Source of the DNA: Ardenticatenaceae bacterium
Lineage (GTDB): Bacteria; Chloroflexota; Anaerolineae; Promineifilales; Promineifilaceae
Assembly (NCBI GenBank): GCA_020634395.1
Contig: JACKBU010000006.1
Location: 124,001-188,000, forward strand
Reading direction: 5' to 3'
DNA length: 64,000 nt
The notes under the pieces were generated by a model. The model was not told where the DNA came from, ran no database searches, and worked only from the letters and a program-made list of their open reading frames with translations. Positions 12,001-18,080 of the stretch are shown in pieces (position 1 is the stretch's first letter; every line of letters begins with the position of its first letter). The translations under genes were made by a program, and so were the position numbers.

Positions 12001-12650
12001 CCGGTCATTTGTTCATACACGTCAGGGATCTCAAGCTGGATGCCGGGCGGCAGTTCGCCACGGCTGCTCATTTGCTTTGTGAGGAGGCTGCGGATGTATT
12101 CGGCATAGCGACGGCCGTTTACATCAAAAGTGAATCGCGTGATGGTCTGTTCCCCTAGCAGGGTCTCCCTCGTTTCTGGGGCATAACGCACCACATTGTC
12201 CATCGCCGACAGGATACCCAAAAAATCTCCGCCAGGAGCCATGGTGTTAGAAAAATCATCGATCTCCTGCCAGCGTCCCGCGCCGCGCCGCGCCTCGGCT
12301 ACGCCGTCCATAATCTTGATCTGCAGTCCCGTTTCCGGAAGGGCAATGCTTCCCCCGCGGTTCCACAGGGTCATATTGAGGAATCCGGTTGTTAAATCGG
12401 TCTCGCCTTCCATGTGCATGCGCGTTTTTTGGCTGGACGGTCCGATCTTAATGGAAGCAGGGGGAGCCTGGGTAGTTTGAGTCATGTCAGCGCTAAACTC
12501 ATAGCTGCCGGCCTGCTGCACACGTGCCCATATCGCGCGCAAATCCTCTGCTGCCGGTTCTTCCGCCTGGACCATACGGGGCAAAACGGCCAAAAACAGG
12601 CAAAAACCGATCAATAAAACCAGAGATGCTGCGGGAAGACGCCTTTTCAT
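1..12650 (-). CDS. Giant multidomain surface protein (3' end outside window)
   Basis: The minus frame from ATG 12650 shows no stop to the left edge, so the product is at least 4,216 residues; the C-terminus is not in the window. A Shine-Dalgarno AGGAGG lies 8 nt upstream. By residue: signal peptide 1-29 (hydrophobic core, cut after VQA); soluble N-domain 30-275; two membrane helices about 290-345; Asp-rich DxDxDG (thrombospondin-3/dockerin-like) repeats about 430-540; hydrophobic bundle of about five helices 1067-1257; second Asp-repeat cluster 1440-1597; propeller-like repeats ending in VAWTE/IVWGE-type strands 1617-2043; LamG-like jelly rolls about 2064-2254, 2261-2744 (with an insert) and 3051-3261; Ig-like repeats between and after; a DOMON/CBM9-like segment about 3757-4030; a DUF11-like start near 4070. 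Probably a calcium-dependent adhesin or matrix protein. No partner gene is visible; function is inferred from domains only. Confidence 0.9.
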   Translation of the reverse strand, partial: MKRRLPAASLVLLIGFCLFLAVLPRMVQAEEPAAEDLRAIWARVQQAGSYEFSADMTQTTQAPPASIKIGPSSQKTRMHMEGETDLTTGFLNMTLWNRGGSIALPETGLQIKIMDGVAEARRGAGRWQEIDDFSNTMAPGGDFLGILSAMDNVVRYAPETRETLLGEQTITRFTFDVNGRRYAEYIRSLLTKQMSSRGELPPGIQLEIPDVYEQMTGRGELWLGADGLPLRQQFELTFPKGQNGRGPNPSTVQAEINFTSFGSKPASENPSATAFMPSLTLPLPFNQALQHSGDVVAAIMATIVTMLLVVVVVFHSRSRRVYTLVVLIVSISMLASPILTSSTVEAYNQRQMEKKAASEARQAEADGAEAWQEALSNPNFDPHASPFDLAQTRQNTFQAVQAGSNRISASGIISTTSDSSTYFDSACETDPGSDNDGDGLTNLEECLIGTLPGAVDTDQDGVNDDLEVKGFVYDDNDGVTWYTNPLYPDTNRDGLGDGTEWYMDADNDGKPDDTDLDGIPDLWDDDNDGDGVPDDLDLSPYSTTQDTNVFDGNNPMQLIVDDLGVGLLTKVEIQLAPTNPDHLWYTNNVLDWADNDKQGQMQDADGLTFYDLDNTIDPFPNDLGDVRLVPMLEIEMTGTPNNLPDQYVLDQFGITTHETDSNTTTAYVPVSLVTDETGNRNVAFHGTMYYQAASSWGNAQTVRLVWLVQALVDVCETYENGICDTYSEYNDVQVIHSYDEEWYLTGMEVSEEQGTNMAIIYEDPVETGDAPLYVDTLYPFAYGLDRTFMAGADCEVTDENNNCVSGNGQFDLSVSGIYSRFNHSTNAGVPDVERWSLPNVLSVVTNTYPSVGLAMMDTAITQTASVLTDSFTSAWSATNLITPTLMFAWEHTYRVVGLSSDHLSWAGNILTVDVATSGTDPVQVQQTNGMKWAPYGYNPTDGWFAADFNSYWTELDTLLPNFFSGDDDVDGEVASAEFLYLGMYGGETNLIKTGDLLLSKNYESPDLPIQLEVTNLVGSGLKKGVAMYFGDVSDVRDAFRIIKIDSASTLSKLDLVGLKIRRYVQSYLSLLEESVGVIGIGLIMLTTYAALIVAGIYLFRKYVAHESISKGLFIATAVSLGTLGFIMGVIKPILSIAKTINGLIEVGSAATKVDAIYIMFVSGEGAPSVEYNILGLVISIGIAVAFFIALVASGQAKPNSIGAQVIAANTIAAIIEALIIFFLNLLPFTAILVGIAAIIDIILFALGINFSITGKLTEVIANAIYQFDLSVDTAVNTGSIATQLMDPAAGMVAGNEMIFSMPITTVITQSHKVDIGEDEFRSNSYVYDLAALDAYQSGLSTSHGDRAGDWAVVDSTVLGYIGTVSDTVSYEATLSAGINRSFVFYLDTAYDLLGKSCWWGADCKDKYVDGTDSTEVGSAIVFDVYPSTVEEFVDVTAWSMGNLRIADADGDGLLPLGAGGVDPDDTNWDADGDHLSDQFELAMRALTVEEGGETLDATLRDTDGDGIPDNEELWLGTNPDNSDSDGDGLPDVAEAARADMDLVSLEGGWLFPYSISDYTRVWSDPNNADYDGDGMTDQFELTQDTCPDCAPWADPDNPLLFSPYVYNENPVPIFLDDTTNDGFVTPGASFVYSTTTENNLSDGILLAGDVALALPDIFTGAPLSGEVALTSGYSETLVSEVSTAVSNSATGVLTSSMDLSALEDVVWSWDPVATSSMKPVAGDIKALDAAAAPGFSDLYVYTALEINNAGRQYITAYAAGNDGNPTDSATLGYIDSSAGIDYTAPSVACNNSGVCLIVWGEPDTPNGGEVNGYLLSGSVSQSSLQTIKEGASGISVSAPSVASDGVNFMVAWTEVTGSTATTWVRQVDANGSQSSITQVWEISNDGSNPIGLEWTGSAYFAVWINAYDNVMYHAEIDTSLNVGPVTALSGEKGGLVNSEGVISPLTLAYDTLSQQALVIHRGASQALGDYYLSATRFSIAGDSPVINLDTAYNYEANAAVCADPLNGGWILVWSSHLFSGTTDSQVIYQAVAPDGSLRDSEQVYNGSTDLPPLAIACRAPHPLVDLEFEENASSTVFADSSQYGNDATCTSPACPLGGVEGRFGNGVQFDGVDDQLAAYFTQPADEFTVEFWLKTSCQDCGILNYLGGNAAVSLVNGEVCVNTKGSIFATFDQFCTGDGVNYGDGDWHHIIHAADKSSHVLYVDGEYKNSQTVSYNNVYCSTQCNRLQMGLWNTFFAGSLDRVRMHARRLSDAEMTEAFSAAVTILDLDETAGSTTAYDASDNGFNATCSGTSCPTFGVEGAGNTAASFDGSNDYLVVNPQARTLDSVVYDFEDSDASDWSNGTLSTATRNGTSTKFLGSFGNETVTLNLSNLPTHDTVSVSFDLYVLGPWAGNRTDLGPDIWQWGHDGISLLNTTFSNQPNTSPNYQTYPAGYPYYVGGITLYENSNYSGASETFTEDDPDLSNNAIGNDRASAYLISGGTASILYKDSNYGSTSWIMDPERGNNNVPDNDVVSSLRVFSALHSPKYSSTGDSLTAVGFAETSVYHIEYTLDDHTASSLSLFFEGLASSSSTERWGLDNVVVDIQSADGSIPLTNSSFTLSAWAKRDSVGSDDFIISQGTGAAYQGLNLSYLSSNHLRCAIWGESLNSADAYTDTDWHHVACTFDAATRLMTLYRDGVQVGQYTAGGVYSGFGDTFIGKRFDNSRNFGGSIDEVAIWTEALTDDQIVDLFQKVRVEDQSVLHGVIPVQENADLTTLDIILRETATGAGTEAQVVTRTIGIDADAPSATILAPTANAYVSGLQPLAVSGSASDPTSYVTNVEVQTDGGSWLGASGTESWSYTIPAGTLDDGLHSISARATDVVGNTGTASSVQFIVDDTPPDIGFDSNGTTLPIRDAEGRWIVLSITGRAGDPPAGTEPGSGLVSVEVLMEGGPNVVGNGWQTATLQTDGFWNVDYVLPEVGTGGVAVGNPTGSYTILVRATDAVHNTTPEDAYATGSLNLETNPPIPTLVTDLSLTQPITTSIVITGQVVDDWPVAEMEIGFTPGSNIDALGEAVLHLPFDETYTGARYFTDRSGSNNPAGCSEDVCPLAGQTGQRDQALVFDGFTQNVFVADDDSIDFGMDEDFTVALWVLVDPNQPSSGTTDNAIVEKWSGGSSGYPYVIRYHNETGQIRVRRYDGQNNPGVNSTRLVNDGQFHHVAFVKSGDTLSLYIDGVLDGTAVDTTTGETTNSSDLFLGIRGNGTNPFKGTVDELVIHDRALEDYEVADLYDYGLTTWYSATVDNSTSPATWSFTIPEGAEGLEGIFQINARATDDLGYVTPYENQRIWRGEVDTKPPALVFGAAASTLSTEYSCNATDFNLDEATSCQVLPPDTSPDFSNGNITLTTYDLADLWYAAVISDTSRLYNMLATLTLGGTQPTDMTLQACDVYGRCTTTGVNNNLASAKQLEAPEANLTLGAEVFTPTNGTTLTTTLPISVSGAAFAETGLQALSVTVDGAAVYNQTWPASPIITNTVWSFTWAPPGQGSYVLGTAVQDWSGGTATGTLSPTIHVDTEPPSVSISPTVITTSQQVGPQSILLTGTAFDSLQLYRVEVSVEGGPWDQAGLTDSGAWQWPWLVGRQPDGETFNVSARAADLADHLSQTTESVWVDIAPPAPVTVTLAYMNDQSQVLPLAAGDTLTDAVSLQLSWTNSSDGSGIAGYRVGWSQSPTPLVDGLTSYPAAGTHAQAVGEAETWYAHVQVIDGAGNVTSQTVGPVIVDGPLTPDEVNNLRYHGWANDVCAIEGVDRRLAQTQPALHGDDLQRFYVTWDEAALRMYWQGANWDHDGDLFIYLDTRPGGADRLYNPYPESVNTTIYLPGNLPDPTTGAGLRQQSAQARLSAESTLSAVGADYMVWVEDADQAELYRWDGAAWILLQKLDGEHFSLSTGVDSSDTDILLPYDALGIADPTLAALGLLAVATEEEALQLWATMPVRNPVNSDRVVNPVAGMAEEHIFPLVRGYFWNSLGSGLCGNGRLSGNGTGPTGGPFADSDLQLSLSAEPIGTTYSFMNDEMAWLWTLLFGFKEVPVVPSELFTHQDTSHLPLGPGQTVTYTIHYENLGAEAATGVTVDLDAWYSLHLNGDSALLIGDIPPGASGSVQFTAFIDPAGVAAEEQEWAALDAYVYDDQYPESPVGGSWSVAPLEWMWSDHRVDVQPPTEIAITAPDFVIPAGMVTLHGK

Positions 12651-12658
12651 TGTACTAA

Positions 12659-12664
12659 CCTCCT
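12659..12664 (-). promoter_or_regulatory. Shine-Dalgarno of the giant gene
   Basis: AGGAGG on the minus strand, 8 nt before ATG 12650. It fixes the start of the giant protein and precedes a clean signal peptide. Confidence 0.7.
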
Positions 12665-13316
12665 GAGTCAATGGTGCAGGCTGCCAGAGCCAAAATATGG
12701 GTTTTTGTGTAACCCTCGTGATAACCTGAAACTATCTTTGTTGAGGATGATGATAGTGGGAGCGAGCTTTATATGCCGGCCAGCAAGTGGCCGCGCTCAA
12801 CAGCCATGGATACACAAGCCACCAGGTCGATTCTGCCGTTTTTCAGTAAGCGCCGTTGGTTAACGGCCGTAACGACCAAGTCTGAACTTGCACGTGATCA
12901 ATTTTTCTGAACCAGCACAGGAATTTAATTTAACTGCTACAAACAAGAGATACGGGCGAGGACGATAACATTACAATACCAGCAAAACGTCAAAAAAAAT
13001 CTTAACCGATCGAAGGAGGGTGTAAAGGGGCCATGCGGAGACCCGGTAAAAGTGCCTTCTGATTCATACCTGGTTCCTTATTTTAAAGAGTAAACGTGAC
13101 GCAAACGTGACTTGGCGCATGAGGACCAGATGGGAAGCTTGTTGTGGGGCGAAAAAGGGCTTTGCGAATCAAACTCAAATCGAAGAGGACACGGCTGCCA
13201 GGCAGCTGATAAGGCAAGAGCCGGCCTGGAAAACCATCCGGCTCCCGATCGTTTTTCATGGCTTCTTGGCTGTTGGGCGGCAGGACTGGCGCTGGCAGAA
13301 GGCGGCTGTTCCGCGA

Positions 13317-13345
13317 TTGACGCGTAAAATTGGGTGTGTTACACT
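13317..13345 (+). promoter_or_regulatory. Predicted sigma70-type promoter for yesN-yesM-ytf unit
   Basis: TTGACG at 13317-13322, a 17-base spacer, then TACACT at 13340-13345. Spacing is ideal and both hexamers are near consensus. Transcription would start near 13352, about 240 bases before the regulator gene. Confidence 0.55.
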
Positions 13346-13352
13346 GGATTTT

Positions 13353-13364
13353 GTTAACGTTAAC
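13353..13364. promoter_or_regulatory. Perfect palindrome GTTAACGTTAAC, LacI-family-like operator
   Basis: A 12-base perfect palindrome with a central CG and flanking TTAA, like LacI/GalR-family operators. It sits directly on the predicted transcription start, the usual place for a repressor. No LacI-family gene is in the window, so the regulator would be encoded elsewhere. Confidence 0.5.
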
Positions 13365-13593
13365 GGAAGGAATTTCTCTATGCGCGCACATCACCATGGG
13401 CCAAGAATCAAAGAGGCAGCAGGCAGGCGGCACGGCCGTTAACCCCTTCAGGCTCCGGCCAACACGGTGCTGAAGAACGGCCGTCTTATTGGCTCCAAAA
13501 CTGATTGTGCGCGACAATAGAAAGCCGAGAAGAGAGAGAATTATCCAGACAACCGATCAAGCCCTTGCTCGACTGGATAACAGGAGAGGTGCA

Positions 13594-15177
13594 ATGTCGT
13601 ACAAAGTTTTCCTTGTCGAAGATGAGATCGTGGCCAGAGAAGGCATACGCGACAATGTAGACTGGAAAGCGGCGGGCTTTGAGTTCTGCGGCGAAGCCCC
13701 GGATGGCGAAATTGCACTGCCCCTCATCGAGAAAGTCCAACCCGATGTGATCATCACCGATATAAAAATGCCTTTTATGGATGGCTTGCAGTTGAGCAAA
13801 GTCATCCGGGAACAAATGCCCTGGGTGAAGATCATTATTCTCAGCGGCCACGATGAGTTCGAATATGCCCAGGCAGCAATCAAACTTGGCGTGACGGAAT
13901 ACCTGCTCAAACCCATCAATTCCGCCGAAATTCGCAACGTGCTGCAAGCCGTGGCCGTCGCCCTGGATCAGGAAAGCGAAGAAAGAGAAACCCTCAAACA
14001 GTTACAAACCCAGATCAAAGACATTCTCAGTTTGCAAAGGGAACGACTGCTGCTGCAGCTTGTGGTTGGCGGCGTTTCTTCCAGCGAGGCGATTGAGCAG
14101 TGCCGCCAGATTGGGCTGGACATTATTGCCCAGCACTACCTGGTAATTCTGATAAAAGTGCATTTGTATGAGGAGAGCGGGCGCGTTGACGTTGCCCAAT
14201 ATCACGAGGTCCAGCAGCTAGTGGCCAATCTGGTCAACATGCATTCTGGCGCTTTTTTTACGCAGAAGAGCGTGGAAGAGCTGCTGGTGGTTATGAACGG
14301 CGAAGATCCGGAAGAGCTAAGGCAGGATGGGCAGTTCCTGGCCAATCTGATCCAGCAAGACATTGAAGCAGGTATGGGTTGTGCGGTGTCGGTAGGTGTG
14401 GGCAGCGTGCAGCAGCGGCTGACGGATATTTTTCTTTCGTTTGCAGCCGCGTTAACGGCCGTCAACAAATCCCACCCCGCTATACGAGACGCAGAACTTT
14501 CTCCCCACAATCTGGCCAATATGTTGGAGTTGGATCAAACGGCCGTGGAACAATATCTCAAAAGCGGCTTGATGTCCGAGTTCGACTCATTCTTTGAAGA
14601 GCAGCTGCAGCCCGTCAGCGAAGCGTCGCTGCACTCCAATTTGATTAAGCATTACTTTTTTGTGGATGTGATTTTAACGGCCGTGCAGTTTATCACCGAT
14701 TTAGGCGGTGAGCCGCGCGATGTCATCCCGGCGATGGACAACATTGAAGGATTCCTGGTCAACATCCAAACCATCGCGCAAATAAAACAATCACTCTATG
14801 ATCTGTTCGCGGCCACTCTCACTTTTAGAAACAACCAGGCGCAGTACGAGAAGACCAAACTCATCTTCCAGGCCAAAGACTTTATCGATGCGCACTACAC
14901 CGATCCCAACCTGCTGCTTAACGAAGTAGCGGCCACCGTCAATCTAAGCCCCAGTCATTTTAGCGTGGTCTTTGGGCGTGAAACGGGCGAATCCTTCAAA
15001 GATTACCTCACCCGCATCCGGATTGAAAGAGCCAAAGAACTTCTCCGTACAACCAACATGAAATGTTCCGAGGTGGCTTATCAGAGCGGATATAATGATC
15101 CTCACTATTTCAGCTATGTTTTCCGCAAAAACACCGGTCTTCCCCCTCAACAGTTCCGCCAACTGCCCCAAACATAA
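13594..15177 (+). CDS. YesN-type response regulator (REC + AraC HTH)
   Basis: A 527-residue response regulator. The start is ATG 13594 because GGAG sits 7-8 bases upstream and the protein then opens directly with the receiver strand YKVFLVEDE; the frame extends further upstream without homology. The receiver domain covers about 1-125, with acidic residues 9-11, likely phospho-acceptor Asp56 (IITDIKMP) and the conserved Lys in LLKP. A long middle linker follows (about 130-420), typical of YesN-like regulators, then a C-terminal AraC-type double helix-turn-helix (LNEVAATVNLSPSHFSVVF, then CSEVAYQSGYNDPHYFSYVF). It pairs with the YesM-type kinase downstream and probably activates the sugar transporter genes that follow. 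Confidence 0.92.
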   Translation: MSYKVFLVEDEIVAREGIRDNVDWKAAGFEFCGEAPDGEIALPLIEKVQPDVIITDIKMPFMDGLQLSKVIREQMPWVKIIILSGHDEFEYAQAAIKLGVTEYLLKPINSAEIRNVLQAVAVALDQESEERETLKQLQTQIKDILSLQRERLLLQLVVGGVSSSEAIEQCRQIGLDIIAQHYLVILIKVHLYEESGRVDVAQYHEVQQLVANLVNMHSGAFFTQKSVEELLVVMNGEDPEELRQDGQFLANLIQQDIEAGMGCAVSVGVGSVQQRLTDIFLSFAAALTAVNKSHPAIRDAELSPHNLANMLELDQTAVEQYLKSGLMSEFDSFFEEQLQPVSEASLHSNLIKHYFFVDVILTAVQFITDLGGEPRDVIPAMDNIEGFLVNIQTIAQIKQSLYDLFAATLTFRNNQAQYEKTKLIFQAKDFIDAHYTDPNLLLNEVAATVNLSPSHFSVVFGRETGESFKDYLTRIRIERAKELLRTTNMKCSEVAYQSGYNDPHYFSYVFRKNTGLPPQQFRQLPQT

Positions 15178-15259
15178 GGGACTTCTGGACTCTTTGTCAT
15201 TTCTGCACCGGCAGAAAGGCCAAGGGCTGGATTCCCACCTCCGTGGGCGACACACTGAC

Positions 15260-15289
15260 TGCCGGGTTGCCTGTCTTCACAACCCGGCA
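15260..15289 (+). repeat. Intercistronic hairpin between regulator and kinase
   Basis: TGCCGGGTTG (15260-15269) and CAACCCGGCA (15280-15289) form a perfect 10-bp stem with a 10-base loop. There is no T-run, so mRNA processing or partial attenuation is more likely than a full terminator. A smaller CCCAC/GTGGG stem lies just upstream. Confidence 0.55.
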
Positions 15290-15312
15290 AGTAAAAATCA
15301 AGAGAGGCAGCC

Positions 15313-16824
15313 ATGATGAATGCCGAGATAGTTGCCAGCGAACCGACACCCCGTTATATGGCCAAGTTTATTACACTCTTTGCCCGTATCCGTTTCTCGC
15401 TGCGCACCAAAATATTGCTCTCATTTTTCACCGTGATTTTGCTGTTGTCTGCCATGAATGTCATGCTGATTTGGGAGGTCTTGCGCTTTAACCGCCAATA
15501 CGACGCCATCATCACCAACATCACCACGGCCAACAGCATCAACGGCTACGTCAAGCCTGCAATTGACGCCGAAATGTGGAACATTGTCTCTGGCAAGACA
15601 GAATTTACGGACGGGAATCAATACGAAATAATCGAGCAGGTCAACACGCAAATCGAATCCATGATGGCCAATGCGGAATCGGATAAGTCGAAAATCAAAC
15701 TGGAAGTGATTTACCGAACGATGAATACGCTGACCCATTACGTGGATAAAATGGGCGAGCAAATTGGGGCCGGCAGCCGCGTGGCGGAAAACGAACAGGT
15801 GCTGGATGATATTCGCGGCGTATCGGCCGTTGTAGAAGAAAGCGTGCAAGACTATATGCTGTTTGAGGTCAACCAGGCGGAACAACAGTATAAAGCCAAT
15901 CAGGAGCGTTTTACGCAGCTTTCTATCCTGTACATGATTTTGCTGCCAGGTGTGATACTGTTTTCGGTTTTGGCCGCCTGGATTATTTCCGCCAGCATTT
16001 ATATTCCTATCAAAAAGCTGCACGATGTCACCGCTACCATCACCGGAGAAGATCTACAGGCGTTGGTGACGACCCACAATGTGGATGAGATTACGGAACT
16101 GGGCATTAGCTTTAATATCATGATCGGCCGTATTCGGGAATTGTTGAACGCCAAAATCCGGGAGCAGGAAAACTTAAAGAAAGCCGAGTTAAAAGCCCTG
16201 CAAGCTCAGATCAATCCCCACTTTTTGTACAACACGCTGGATACGATTGTCTGGATGGCTGAGTCGAACAACACCGATCAGGTGATTGAGATTGTACGCG
16301 CCCTCTCCAGCTTTTTCCGGATTGCCTTGAGCAAGGGCAAGGACTGGATTTCCTTGCAGCAGGAAATTGAACACGTGCGCAGTTACCTCACCATCCAAAA
16401 AATGCGCTATCGGGATATCCTGGATTTTAAGATTGAGGTGGAAGAGGAACTGCTCGACAGCACCGTTTTGAAGTTAACGCTGCAGCCCCTGGTAGAAAAT
16501 GCGTTGTATCATGGCATTAAAAGCAAGCGAAATGGAGGCACCATTGTGGTACGCGCCCACGCGGCGGAAAATGACAATGTGCTGCTGGAAGTGCAGGATG
16601 ACGGCGTGGGGTTTACTCCCTATAAACTGGCGCAAATCCAGGATCTGCTGGTACAAGATTTGGGTGAAGTGACACTGAGCGAAGAAGGCGGCTTTGGCCT
16701 GGAAAATGTCCACAAACGGATTCAGCTCTATTACGGTCAGGGGTATGGGCTTGCCATAGAAAGCCATTATCGGAGCGGCACACGGGTTGCGGTGAAGATA
16801 CCATACCGCTGCAACGGAACATAA
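15313..16824 (+). CDS. YesM-type sensor histidine kinase
   Basis: A 503-residue membrane sensor kinase. Residues 1-30 are cytoplasmic, a membrane helix follows at about 32-58 (ILLSFFTVILLLSAMNVMLI), then an extracytoplasmic sensor region of about 150 residues, a second helix near 213-236, and a HAMP linker (SIYIPIKKLHDVTATITGED). The histidine-kinase core has the family motif QINPHFLYNTLD with phosphorylated His303, followed by an ATPase domain with N-box LVENALYHG and DDGVGF and GGFGLENV glycine boxes. The start is supported by a purine-rich stretch (AGAGAGG); ATG 15316 is an alternative. It ends 10 bases before a sugar-binding lipoprotein gene, so ligand sensing may involve that protein, as in other YesMN-type sugar loci. 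Confidence 0.93.
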   Translation: MMNAEIVASEPTPRYMAKFITLFARIRFSLRTKILLSFFTVILLLSAMNVMLIWEVLRFNRQYDAIITNITTANSINGYVKPAIDAEMWNIVSGKTEFTDGNQYEIIEQVNTQIESMMANAESDKSKIKLEVIYRTMNTLTHYVDKMGEQIGAGSRVAENEQVLDDIRGVSAVVEESVQDYMLFEVNQAEQQYKANQERFTQLSILYMILLPGVILFSVLAAWIISASIYIPIKKLHDVTATITGEDLQALVTTHNVDEITELGISFNIMIGRIRELLNAKIREQENLKKAELKALQAQINPHFLYNTLDTIVWMAESNNTDQVIEIVRALSSFFRIALSKGKDWISLQQEIEHVRSYLTIQKMRYRDILDFKIEVEEELLDSTVLKLTLQPLVENALYHGIKSKRNGGTIVVRAHAAENDNVLLEVQDDGVGFTPYKLAQIQDLLVQDLGEVTLSEEGGFGLENVHKRIQLYYGQGYGLAIESHYRSGTRVAVKIPYRCNGT

Positions 16825-16834
16825 CAGGAGTATC

Positions 16835-17839
16835 ATGAGAGCGATCATGAAAGGGATGAGCTTGTTTTTTATCGTCTTGATTTTGATGCTGCCAGGGTGT
16901 CAGGCGAAACTGGAGGGGGGTACGGCCGTTTCCACTCCCCCGACCGCAGAAGAAAGTACCATCACCTATGAGGAACTCGTTGTCGGCTATTCGCAGATTG
17001 GGGCCGAGAGCGAATGGCGTACCGGCAACACCGCCTCCATCAAAGAAGCAGCCGAAAGCCTCGGTGTCGAACTAATCTTTTCCGACGGCCAGCAAAAACA
17101 GGAAAATCAAATCAAGGCCATTCGCACCTTCATTGCTCAGCAGGTAGATTTAATTGGTGTTTCTCCGGTTGTCGAAACAGGCTGGGATTCCGTATTTCAG
17201 GAGGCAAAAGAAGCTGGCATTCCAATCATACTGGTTGATCGTCGGGCAGCCGTAGACGAGAACCTGTATACCAGCTATCTAGGTTCCGATTTCACGGAAG
17301 AAGGGCGTAACGCTGCCCGAGTGATGGTTGATTTGCTTGATGGAGAAGGGAAGATCGTCGAACTGGTGGGGACAGTGGGATCGGCCCCGGCCATTGATCG
17401 TTATGCCGGATTCCGGGAAGTGATCAAGGAGTATCCCGACCTGGAAATCATCGCCTCGGAATCGGGTGATTTTACACGCGCCAAAGGCGAAGAGGTGATG
17501 GGCGATTTTTTGCAGCTCTATGGCGATAAGATCGATGCTGTCTATGCCCATAATGATGACATGGCCATCGGCGCGATTAAGGCGATTGAAGCGTATGGCT
17601 TAAAACCGGGTGAAGATATCAAGATTGTGTCTATTGATGCCATTCGGGATGCTTTTCAAGCCATGATTGACGGCAAATTAAACGCCACAATTGAATGCAA
17701 CCCTTTGTTAGGGCCGCAATTTTTTGATCTGGCCTTAAAGGTGGCCAACGGCGAATCTGTGCCTAAATGGATCCCCTCGGAAGAAAAAATATATTTCCCG
17801 GATGATGCCGCAGAGGTGCTGCCTTCGCGGAAGTATTAG
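16835..17839 (+). CDS. ytfQ: Sugar ABC transporter binding lipoprotein, YtfQ-type (copy 1)
   Basis: A 334-residue periplasmic-binding-protein-type lipoprotein. The lipobox is LPGC at about residues 19-22, preceded by a hydrophobic core. The mature part has the Peripla_BP_4 fold and the markers of the galactofuranose-binding YtfQ group: QIGAESEWRTGNTASI, FSDGQQKQENQIKAIR, SPVVETGWD, ESGDFTRAKGEEVM and AHNDDMAIGAIKAIEAYGLK. GGAGT lies just before ATG 16835. It is closely related to the protein encoded at 18081 (roughly two thirds identical by eye), so the two are tandem paralogues. It is joined to the kinase gene (10-base gap) and followed by a strong terminator, so it may serve as a signal receptor rather than a bulk transport component. 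Galactofuranose as substrate is inferred from family. Confidence 0.88.
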   Translation: MRAIMKGMSLFFIVLILMLPGCQAKLEGGTAVSTPPTAEESTITYEELVVGYSQIGAESEWRTGNTASIKEAAESLGVELIFSDGQQKQENQIKAIRTFIAQQVDLIGVSPVVETGWDSVFQEAKEAGIPIILVDRRAAVDENLYTSYLGSDFTEEGRNAARVMVDLLDGEGKIVELVGTVGSAPAIDRYAGFREVIKEYPDLEIIASESGDFTRAKGEEVMGDFLQLYGDKIDAVYAHNDDMAIGAIKAIEAYGLKPGEDIKIVSIDAIRDAFQAMIDGKLNATIECNPLLGPQFFDLALKVANGESVPKWIPSEEKIYFPDDAAEVLPSRKY

Positions 17840-17886
17840 GGGCGGGATACGGCCGTTTCCAAAAAAATCTAAATCTCATCAAAAAA

Positions 17887-17921
17887 AATCCAACCTTCCC
17901 AAAAGGAAGGTTGGATTTTTT
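17887..17921 (+). terminator. Rho-independent terminator after first binding-protein gene
   Basis: A perfect 13-bp stem, 17887-17899 with 17905-17917, closes a 5-base loop and is followed by a T-run. An A-run precedes it. It would separate expression of the regulator-kinase-binding protein unit from the transporter unit. Confidence 0.85.
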
Positions 17922-18007
17922 ACGAACAACACCATTCCATTGTGTAAAAAGTGCCTAAAAAAACCAATGGCTGTTTGGCCACTTTCGCTTGTATCATAAC
18001 TTTATTC

Positions 18008-18036
18008 GTTTCATTTTATCCCGGGCGAAATGAAAC
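18008..18036 (+). repeat. Inverted repeat in leader of second binding-protein gene
   Basis: GTTTCATTT (18008-18016) and AAATGAAAC (18028-18036) are perfect 9-bp arms around an 11-base loop, 45 bases before the start codon. It could be an operator for the YesN-like regulator or a leader hairpin; the sequence alone does not decide. Confidence 0.45.
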
Positions 18037-18080
18037 CCTTAACCAATTTCCCTATATCCAAAGAGAAGGAGATGAATTAG

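Larger units (their letters stand above)
12651..13593. other. Divergent intergenic region (about 940 bases)
   Basis: This gap separates the giant gene (minus) from the yesN-like regulator (plus). Overlapping short open frames on both strands here lack family features and are not called. The right part holds the promoter/operator at 13317-13364 and four copies of ACGGCCGT lie in the gap or just inside its edges. A 20-codon frame (ATG 13380, preceded by GGAAGG) could be a leader peptide but has no other support. Confidence 0.6.

Noticed and set aside
1..12650. Dozens of short plus-strand frames and out-of-frame minus frames
   Set aside because: They overlap the uninterrupted giant minus-strand frame, show no family features and lack ribosome sites.
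13083..13517. 144-codon minus frame in the divergent intergenic region
   Set aside because: No ribosome site or motif, and it overlaps the predicted promoter and operator.
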